Source of the DNA: Planctomycetaceae bacterium | Lineage (GTDB): Bacteria; Planctomycetota; Phycisphaerae; SM23-33 | Direction of reading: 5' to 3' | NCBI GenBank assembly: GCA_021371965.1 | Contig: JAJFVE010000024.1 | Coordinates: forward strand, 1-28,852 | Length of the DNA: 28,852 nt | In this document: positions 23,708 to 28,852 of the stretch, piece after piece | Position numbering within the stretch: position 1 is the stretch's first letter | Layout: each line of letters begins with the position of its first letter | Notes under the pieces: model-generated | Seen by the model: the letters and a program-made list of their open reading frames with translations, nothing else | Databases searched by the model: none | What the model was told of the DNA's origin: nothing | Made by a program: the position numbers and the translations under genes

Positions 23708-24130
23708 TTAGGTCTGCATCGGATTGATGGCAGGCAGATCGGTGATGGTGCTGTTGGCGGTGTCGTAACCCTCTTCGCAGAAGGTGACGGTGTATTCGCC
23801 ATACCCGGCCGAGGCGCCCTTGCGCGTCAAGGTCAGCTTCCAGGAATCTTCCAGGCTGCTGGTCTTGCCCGCGGCGATGGTGCCGACGCTGTAGTACTTG
23901 GGCGCCGTCAACTTGATGTCCAGGTCGTCGAGGCTCTCGGCGTACGTGCCCTGGCGGGCATGGTAGCGCTCCTGAGAGGCCTGGACCGAGGCGAGGTAGT
24001 TGAACGCCTCGGCCGCCTTGGACCGCTCGACCGATGCCATGAATCGCGGAACGGCAAAGGCCGCCAACACGCCGATGATCACGACGACCACGGCCAATTC
24101 CACCAGCGTAAAGCCACTGTTCTTGCGCAT
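23708..24130 (-). CDS. GspG/PilA-like major pseudopilin
   Basis: A 140-residue prepilin with a six-residue leader MRKNSG and mature start FTLVELAVVVVIIGVLAAFA (Glu11 = mature Glu5), continuing in the long N-terminal helix VPRFMASVERSKAAEAFNYL. A region GTYAESLDDLDI followed by beta strands and a single loop Cys fits type II pseudopilins or small type IV pilins. A perfect AGGAGG lies 6 bases before the ATG, the best ribosome-binding site in the cluster, as expected for the main fibre subunit. It heads the pseudopilin sub-operon after a 104-base gap from the PilZ gene. Confidence 0.88.
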   Translation of the reverse strand: MRKNSGFTLVELAVVVVIIGVLAAFAVPRFMASVERSKAAEAFNYLASVQASQERYHARQGTYAESLDDLDIKLTAPKYYSVGTIAAGKTSSLEDSWKLTLTRKGASAGYGEYTVTFCEEGYDTANSTITDLPAINPMQT

Positions 24131-24157
24131 GTTGACCTCCTGTAGTCAATCCGACGC

Positions 24158-24203
24158 TTGATCGTTATACAGCTTGTATAGAGACTTTCGGCCGCTCCGG
24201 CCG
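24158..24203 (-). promoter_or_regulatory. Candidate operator/promoter region of the pseudopilin genes
   Basis: The 104-base gap before the major pseudopilin gene contains an imperfect palindrome TTATACAGCTTGTATAG (near 24165-24181), with TATACA/TATAAC -10-like boxes, and a GGCCGCTCCGGCC hairpin (24191-24203). No good -35 box fits either -10 candidate, so this is only suggestive of a regulated start or a processing site between PilZ and pilin genes. Confidence 0.3.
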
Positions 24204-24234
24204 TTCACTTAAGTAACTTTTCCGAGAATCATCT

Positions 24235-24564
24235 TCATTGCCGGTCGACCATCTCACACAGGTCGGGCTGGGTGGCAACGGCCAGCACGGCGTCAAACTC
24301 AACGCCCAGGATCGCCCCGCCATCCTCGGCCGTCGCGCGGCGCACGAGGGCGTTGACCCAGGTGGTCACGGGGCGCCCCTGGCGCGTCAGGGTCATCGTG
24401 ATGCGTACGCGGCTGCCGGCGGCGATAAAGATCGGAATGTACAGCCCCATGCCGCCGCGGCTGATGTCGATGGAGCGTCCGCGGCAGGAACGGGCGGTGG
24501 CGAGGTCTTTGACCTCGACGGCCACGCTGAAAGGCACGCGTTCATATTTTCGGGCACCGATCAT
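24235..24564 (-). CDS. Stand-alone PilZ domain protein
   Basis: A 109-residue single-domain protein matching PilZ: RKYERVPFSVAVEV is an R-x3-R-like element, SIDISRGGMGLYI the D-x-S-x2-G element with the following small residues, and ILGVEF the closing strand. PilZ proteins bind cyclic di-GMP and in pilus systems help control the assembly ATPase. It begins 10 bases after the platform-protein gene, so it belongs to the ATPase-platform transcript. Together with the PilZ-prepilin fusion downstream, this cluster carries two different PilZ modules. Confidence 0.85.
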   Translation of the reverse strand: MIGARKYERVPFSVAVEVKDLATARSCRGRSIDISRGGMGLYIPIFIAAGSRVRITMTLTRQGRPVTTWVNALVRRATAEDGGAILGVEFDAVLAVATQPDLCEMVDRQ

Positions 24565-24574
24565 GGATGCCTGC

Positions 24575-25708
24575 TCACTTTCCGCCCGGTCCCGAGGCCA
24601 TCTGGAACATCGGCAGGTAAATCGACATCAGGATGACCGCCACCGTGACGCCCATGCCCAGAATGACCACCGGTTCGATCATGCCCGTGAGGCGTTCCAG
24701 CAATGCCTCGACGCGCTTGCGGTAATACGTGGCGACCTGGTCGAGTACCGTCGCCAGCTCGCCGGACTCCTCCCCCACGCGCACCATTGAGACCACCATC
24801 GACGTGAACAGCCCCGTCTCCTCCAGCGCCGCGGCCATCCGAACCCCGCTGGCCACGCGGGACGACACGCGAAGGAATGCCTCGCGGTAAATCGCGTTGT
24901 TGTGGAAGACGCCCTGCATCGAGTGGATCGCCTCCAGCAGCGGCAGGCCGCTGTTGAGCAGCAGCACCATGTTGGTGCCGAAACGCTCCATGTTGGTCTC
25001 GACGGCGCACTCGCCCACCAGCGGGGTCGTCAGCAGCACGCTCTGAAACGCCCGCCGCCCACCCGGGGTGCGAAGGTAATAGCGCAAACCGACCACCGCC
25101 GCAACCACCCCGGCCAGAAGGTACAAGCCGTCTTCCTGCAGGAAATTCGACAGGTTGATGACCGTCTGCGTGATGTCCGGCAACTTCGAGCCGGCCTCTT
25201 TGAAGAACTCGGCAAACACCGGCACAACCTTCCAGAGCATGATCGTGACGGCCAGGATCGCCACCACCGTCAGGATCACCGGGTAGACCATCGCCGAGAC
25301 CAGCTTGCTCCGCATCTCGCGCACCGCCACGATGTTGGCCGTCAGGCTCGCCAGCACCTGTCCCAATTGCCCGCTGGCCTCGCCGGTCTTGATCACCTCG
25401 ATCCACTGGCGGTCGAAAACCTTGGGGAAGCTCGCCGCCGCCTGGTGCAGCGACAGCCCGCCGGCCACGCGCTCGGCGATCGTCCGGATCACCCCGCCCA
25501 TCTTGACGCTCTGGGACTGGTGGGCCGAAATCCACAGCGCCTCCAGCAGCGGCGTGCCGGCCGCGAACAGCGTCGTGAGCTGCTGGAAGAACCGCAGCTT
25601 GTCCTCAGACTTGATGGGCGGGTGCAGCTTGGAGGCCGTGCGCACGTGGCGCTGCAGCCACGAGCCGCCTCGTTTGACGCCGCCGGAAGTCATTGTCATC
25701 TCGGCCAT
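24575..25708 (-). CDS. GspF/PilC-type inner-membrane platform protein
   Basis: A 377-residue type II secretion/type IV pilus platform protein. It has two repeated cytoplasmic helical domains and three membrane helices, seen around VSAMVYPVILTVVAILAVTI, LYLLAGVVAAVVGLRYYLRT and the C-terminal VVILGMGVTVAVILMSIYLP. Conserved segments include FFQQLTTLFAAGTPLLEAL, IKTGEASGQLGQVLASL and the matching second copy VRVGEESGELATVLDQVATYY. It anchors the ATPase and pseudopilin extraction machinery. It starts 3 bases after the ATPase gene's stop codon. Length is slightly below the usual 400. Confidence 0.93.
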   Translation of the reverse strand: MAEMTMTSGGVKRGGSWLQRHVRTASKLHPPIKSEDKLRFFQQLTTLFAAGTPLLEALWISAHQSQSVKMGGVIRTIAERVAGGLSLHQAAASFPKVFDRQWIEVIKTGEASGQLGQVLASLTANIVAVREMRSKLVSAMVYPVILTVVAILAVTIMLWKVVPVFAEFFKEAGSKLPDITQTVINLSNFLQEDGLYLLAGVVAAVVGLRYYLRTPGGRRAFQSVLLTTPLVGECAVETNMERFGTNMVLLLNSGLPLLEAIHSMQGVFHNNAIYREAFLRVSSRVASGVRMAAALEETGLFTSMVVSMVRVGEESGELATVLDQVATYYRKRVEALLERLTGMIEPVVILGMGVTVAVILMSIYLPMFQMASGPGGK

Positions 25709-25711
25709 GGG

Positions 25712-27436
25712 TTACTCCGATTCCGCCATGCAGACGCTCAGGGCCTCTTCCATGCTGGTGTCGCCGCTGCGGACCTTGTCCAGCCCGGCGTCGGACAGCA
25801 GCATCATGTTCTGGTTCTGGGCCTCGCGTCGAAGTTCCGGCAGGGGCACGTTTTCGCTGATCATGTCCCGCAGCTTGGGCGTGACGCGGATGACCTCGAA
25901 GAGGCCCACGCGCCCTTTGTAACCGGTGTTGCGGCATAGCTCGCAGCCCTTGGGGCGGAAATACTCCGCCGCCGGGTCCATCTTCCACTTGGCCGCCGTC
26001 TCGGCGTCGAGCTTGTACGCCTCCTTGCACTTGACGCACAGGCGCCGCACGAGGCGCTGGGCCTCGACGAGCCTCAGCGCCGAGGCCAGCAGGAAGCGCT
26101 CGATGCCCATGTCGGCCATGCGGTTGATCGCCGCCAGGGCGTCGTTGGTGTGCAGAGTCGAGAGCACCATGTGGCCGGTAAGCGCGGCGCGCAGGCAGAT
26201 CTGGGCGGTCTCCTGGTCGCGCACCTCGCCGACCATGATCACGTCGGGGTCCTGCCGCAGGAAGGCCCGCAGCGCCGAGGCGAACGTCAGCCCCACCTGG
26301 GCGCGGACGTGGACCTGGTTGAGCCCCTCGAACTTGTACTCGACGGGGTCTTCGACCGTCATCACGTTGACGTTGGGCTTGTTGAGCAGGTTGAGCGTGG
26401 CGTAGAGCGTGGTGCTCTTGCCGCTTCCGGTCGGTCCGGTGACCAGCAGCAGCCCGTGCGGACTCTCGGCGGCGATGCGGAAGTCGTCGGCCTGTTTCTG
26501 GCTGAATCCCAGCTTGGTCATGTCCAGCGGGATGGCGCCCTTGGAGAGGATTCGCAGCACCATCTTTTCGCCATAGACAGTCGGGACGGTGCTGACGCGC
26601 AGGTCGACTCGCTTCTGGTCCACCGACAGGGCGATGGCGCCGTCCTGGGGGACGCGCCGCTCGGCGATGTCCATTTTCGAGAGCACCTTGAGGCGGCTGA
26701 TCATCGGCAGGTACATCTCGCGCGGCGGCGGCGAGAACTCCTGCAACTGCCCGTCCACGCGGGTGCGCACCTTGACGCAGTTCTCGAAGGGCTCCATGTG
26801 GATATCGCTGGCGCCGTTGCGGACGGCCCAGGACAGGATGTGGTTGACCAGGCGGATGACATGGCTGTCGCGTCCCTTGGGGACGGGGCGGTCCAGGTCC
26901 ACCACCTCGTCGACCGAGTCGGCTTCCTCGGGCGTCTCGATCGTCTGGCGGGCCTCTTTGCTGATTTCCCGGACCACGTCGCGCTTGCCGAAGGTCTCGT
27001 TGAGGGCCTCAAGAACGAGATTCAGCGGGGCCACCGCCGGAAGGATCACCAGCTGTGTGAGCATCTGGATCTGCTCGAAAACGGTCAGGTCGGTCGGGTT
27101 GACGAAGGCCACGTTGAGGACGCCGTCGGTCGCCTTGAGCGGCAGCACGAAGTGCTCGCGGCAGATCTTCTCGCCGATGCGCTGGGCCATGTCGGCGTCG
27201 AAGGTCAGCGGTTCGTCCAGCCCCGCCAGCGGCAGGCGCAGGTGCTCGGCGTAGACCTGGGCGATGACCACATCGCTGACGACCTCGGCGGATACCAGCG
27301 CCTCTTCCACAGAAGTGTTGGGCTGGCTCAAGGCCTTCTGGGCCTCGACCACGTCCGCCGATTCAAGCAGATTGCGATCGATGAGCAATCTCACCAGAAG
27401 CGGCTGCTGACCGGAGATGGCGGCCTCCTGAATCAT
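25712..27436 (-). CDS. GspE/PilB-type assembly ATPase
   Basis: A 574-residue hexameric ATPase that drives pilus or pseudopilus assembly at the cytoplasmic membrane. N-terminal T2SSE domains cover about residues 1-150. The catalytic core has Walker A GPTGSGKS (334-341), an Asp box around VMTVEDPVEYK, Walker B DVIMVGEVRD (398-407) and the His box TLHTNDA. A tetracysteine zinc motif (Cys467, Cys470, Cys498, Cys501; CVKC and CELC) marks it as an assembly, not retraction, ATPase. It overlaps the PilP-like gene by 4 bases (ATGA) and is followed by the platform gene. No PilT-like retraction ATPase is in the window. Confidence 0.95.
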   Translation of the reverse strand: MIQEAAISGQQPLLVRLLIDRNLLESADVVEAQKALSQPNTSVEEALVSAEVVSDVVIAQVYAEHLRLPLAGLDEPLTFDADMAQRIGEKICREHFVLPLKATDGVLNVAFVNPTDLTVFEQIQMLTQLVILPAVAPLNLVLEALNETFGKRDVVREISKEARQTIETPEEADSVDEVVDLDRPVPKGRDSHVIRLVNHILSWAVRNGASDIHMEPFENCVKVRTRVDGQLQEFSPPPREMYLPMISRLKVLSKMDIAERRVPQDGAIALSVDQKRVDLRVSTVPTVYGEKMVLRILSKGAIPLDMTKLGFSQKQADDFRIAAESPHGLLLVTGPTGSGKSTTLYATLNLLNKPNVNVMTVEDPVEYKFEGLNQVHVRAQVGLTFASALRAFLRQDPDVIMVGEVRDQETAQICLRAALTGHMVLSTLHTNDALAAINRMADMGIERFLLASALRLVEAQRLVRRLCVKCKEAYKLDAETAAKWKMDPAAEYFRPKGCELCRNTGYKGRVGLFEVIRVTPKLRDMISENVPLPELRREAQNQNMMLLSDAGLDKVRSGDTSMEEALSVCMAESE

Positions 27437-28062
27437 GACGACTTCTCCCTCCGCGCATGCGCCGGAGTTTGCCTTGGACCGGGATCCTTCGGCGCGGGCA
27501 TTAGAAGCTTCTTGCGAATGGCGCCGAATCGCAATGTGGCCCCGTTGGCCTCAATGCTGTCGATCACCCAACAGGAGGCCTCGTCGGCGCCGCCGACGAC
27601 GTCGCCGGTCTTGTAGATCATGTCGCCGACGACGATGAACGAAATGCCCTCGCCGAGGCAGATGCCCGTCACGGCACTGAGCGGCAGCGGCGGAGGCGAA
27701 GGCGACGCCGGGGCCGACGCCGCCTGCGACGCCGGTTGGCTCGCAGGCGCCTTGGCCGGGGCCGACGACGCCGTCCGCGGCGCATCGGCCGGATGCGTCG
27801 AGGCCGTCAGGCTCCGCTTGGGGGCCTGCACCTTCTCCGTCGCGCGGGTCAGATAGCTCGCCCAGTCCACCTCGAACGGATCGCGCACCGCAGCGCCGGC
27901 GGGGGCACTCATCAGCGTCGGACGCAGCATCTCGCGAGTGATCAGCGGAGAAGCTTTCTCAGCCGTTGCCTTGGCCGGACCGCCTTCGCCGGCGCAGTAG
28001 GCCATGTAGCCCATGATGCCCGCGGCCAGGTACGGCGCCAACTTGTTGAGTTTCTCAAGCAC
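27433..28062 (-). CDS. PilP/GspC-like inner-membrane periplasmic linker protein
   Basis: A 209-residue protein with one N-terminal membrane helix (LAPYLAAGIMGYMAY), a long Ala/Pro/Ser-rich disordered linker (about residues 90-130), and a small beta domain with LSAVTGICLGEGISFIVVGD, MIYKTGDVV and WVIDSIEANGATLRFG. The last pattern is that of the GspC homology region and PilP domain, which connect the inner-membrane complex with a secretin. The start is GTG at 28062, overlapping the PilO-like gene by 8 bases. The basic tail RQTPAHARREKSS is poorly conserved. No secretin gene is seen nearby. Assignment comes from position and domain pattern. Confidence 0.65.
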   Translation of the reverse strand: MLEKLNKLAPYLAAGIMGYMAYCAGEGGPAKATAEKASPLITREMLRPTLMSAPAGAAVRDPFEVDWASYLTRATEKVQAPKRSLTASTHPADAPRTASSAPAKAPASQPASQAASAPASPSPPPLPLSAVTGICLGEGISFIVVGDMIYKTGDVVGGADEASCWVIDSIEANGATLRFGAIRKKLLMPAPKDPGPRQTPAHARREKSS

Positions 28063-28600
28063 TCTTTCGCACCAGTCCCAGGACGTAGACCTTCATGACG
28101 ATCAGATCGGGCATCTTCTCCAGCCGCATCATGTCCAGCCTCAGCAGGCGGTCCGAGCGGTCGAGCCACTCGATGAACTGCTTCATCTGCGGGTACGTGC
28201 CCTGGACTTCGATCGCCAGCGAGACCGCCTTGTACGGGCCGACCTTCTGGGGCTCCTTCGATTCCATGTTGCGCAGCTTCACCTTGGCCGCCCGCGACCC
28301 GGCCAGCAGGTACTGCACCCACTCATTGGTGTCGCTCTTGTCGCCGATGCGGCTTTGGTAGTCGCACACCTGTTTTCGCAGGTTCTCGACGTCCTGGACG
28401 AGGGCGAGGCGGTTCTTTTCGGCCGCCACCAGGCGCTGCTGCTGCGCGATCTCGTCGGAAAACGGCATGTAGATCGCCAGAGCCGCCACGAGCGTGACGG
28501 CCGTGACGATCGCCAGGCGCATCTTGATCGGATCGCCCAGGAGCTTGACGATCTGGGCTTTGTACTGCATCAGCCGCGCTTTGTCGCTCGCCAGGGACAT
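28055..28600 (-). CDS. PilO/GspM-like inner-membrane assembly protein
   Basis: A 181-residue bitopic protein: a cytoplasmic N-terminus of about 25 residues, one membrane helix (LAIVTAVTLVAALAIYMPF), a periplasmic coiled coil (QQQRLVAAEKNRLALVQDVE and on) and a C-terminal ferredoxin-like domain with SLAIEVQGTYPQMKQFIEWL and DRLLRLDMMRLEK, which is the typical PilO wording. PilO pairs with PilN and recruits PilP in the alignment complex. It lies 3 bases after the PilN-like gene and overlaps the PilP-like gene by 8 bases. Confidence 0.75.
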   Translation of the reverse strand: MSLASDKARLMQYKAQIVKLLGDPIKMRLAIVTAVTLVAALAIYMPFSDEIAQQQRLVAAEKNRLALVQDVENLRKQVCDYQSRIGDKSDTNEWVQYLLAGSRAAKVKLRNMESKEPQKVGPYKAVSLAIEVQGTYPQMKQFIEWLDRSDRLLRLDMMRLEKMPDLIVMKVYVLGLVRKSA

Positions 28601-28603
28601 AGG

Positions 28604-28852
28604 TCAGCCCTTCTCCTTGGCCGCGCCGGCGGCACGCTTTTCCTTGGGCAGGCCCAGGATGGTGAACAGGGCGATATCGCTGGCAGCGTCTTTTCGCCAC
28701 TTGATCTCGACCAGGTTCAGGCGCGGGAAGTCGCGTTTCAGAATGGCCACCCCGCGCAGCGAATCGAGAAACTGGTCGATCTCCCTGGGCGCCGACCCTC
28801 GGTCGGCAAATCGCGCCATCCCCCGCAGCGTCAGCGACTGGTTGGCCTTGCG
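28604..28852 (-). CDS. PilN/GspL-like protein, C-terminal part (truncated by window end)
   Basis: The C-terminal 82 residues of a PilN-like fimbrial assembly protein; the start and membrane helix lie beyond the window. SLTLRGMARFADRGSAPREI followed by DQFLDSLRGVAILKRDFPRL and the strand IALFTILGL match the PilN ferredoxin-like C-terminal domain (L-x-G-x-A, then a helix, then a -F-x-I- strand). It ends in an Ala/Lys-rich tail. The frame runs open to the window edge. PilN binds PilM at its N-terminus, so a pilM gene would be expected next. Confidence 0.7.
   Translation of the reverse strand, partial: RKANQSLTLRGMARFADRGSAPREIDQFLDSLRGVAILKRDFPRLNLVEIKWRKDAASDIALFTILGLPKEKRAAGAAKEKG

Noticed and set aside
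26150..27616. Plus-strand open frame of 488 codons opposite the GspE-type ATPase
   Set aside because: Shadow frame; the opposite strand holds all ATPase motifs and is coupled to its neighbours.

Overview
The window looks like a chromosomal segment of a GC-rich, Gram-negative-type planctomycete, most likely of the class Phycisphaerae. This is inferred from the mix of a Tat-exported sulfatase, cytoplasmic-looking GH95 and GH32 glycosidases, an orphan MsmK/MalK-type ATPase, a divergent type IV pilus/type II secretion-like pseudopilin operon, and abundant intergenic palindromes built from iterated short words. No rRNA, tRNA, CRISPR array, transposase or phage structural gene was found. Both window ends cut through genes (an EF-G at the left, a PilN-like gene at the right).

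Layout. 1-4.6 kb holds translation genes (EF-G-like C-terminus, rpmB, asnS, infA on the minus strand with a near-consensus promoter), a small PHP-domain phosphoesterase and a Cys-rich hypothetical. 4.6-6.1 kb is a minus-strand block: a NarL-type response regulator without a kinase next to it, and a translationally coupled YqjE/YqjD-like membrane stress pair. 6.2-11.4 kb is a carbohydrate block: GH32 fructan hydrolase (minus), GH95 fucosidase/galactosidase-type enzyme (plus) and a sugar-ABC ATPase (plus) with no permease nearby. 11.6-14.7 kb is an accessory patch with less GC-biased codon use: an unrecognised 191-aa gene, an AbiV-like HEPN protein and a membrane-anchored DUF4272 protein. 14.9-16.3 kb is a Tat-signal sulfatase. 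16.7-19.8 kb is a four-gene, ATGA-coupled molybdate/tungstate-type ABC operon (permease, ATPase, two different binding proteins). 20.1-21.4 kb is a membrane-anchored alpha/beta hydrolase. 21.4-28.85 kb is one long minus-strand pilus/secretion cluster: PilN, PilO and PilP-like inner-membrane proteins, the GspE/PilB ATPase, the GspF/PilC platform protein, a PilZ protein, a GspG-like major pseudopilin, a PilZ-prepilin fusion, and PilV-, PilW/GspJ- and PilX-like minor components.

The most unusual items are: (1) a 255-aa protein joining an N-terminal PilZ domain in frame to a complete class III prepilin, with a strong ribosome-binding site only at the PilZ start; (2) a series of intergenic inverted repeats, each built from a different tandem 6-8-base word (GGATGAAT, TTCCAAA, GGATTAAGA, TTTCCAA, GTCCTC, GTGAGT), mostly at gene ends; (3) the AbiV-like/DUF4272 pair as a candidate defence module; (4) tandem non-identical binding proteins sharing one Mo/W-type permease. 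Everything is read from sequence alone; no database search was run.
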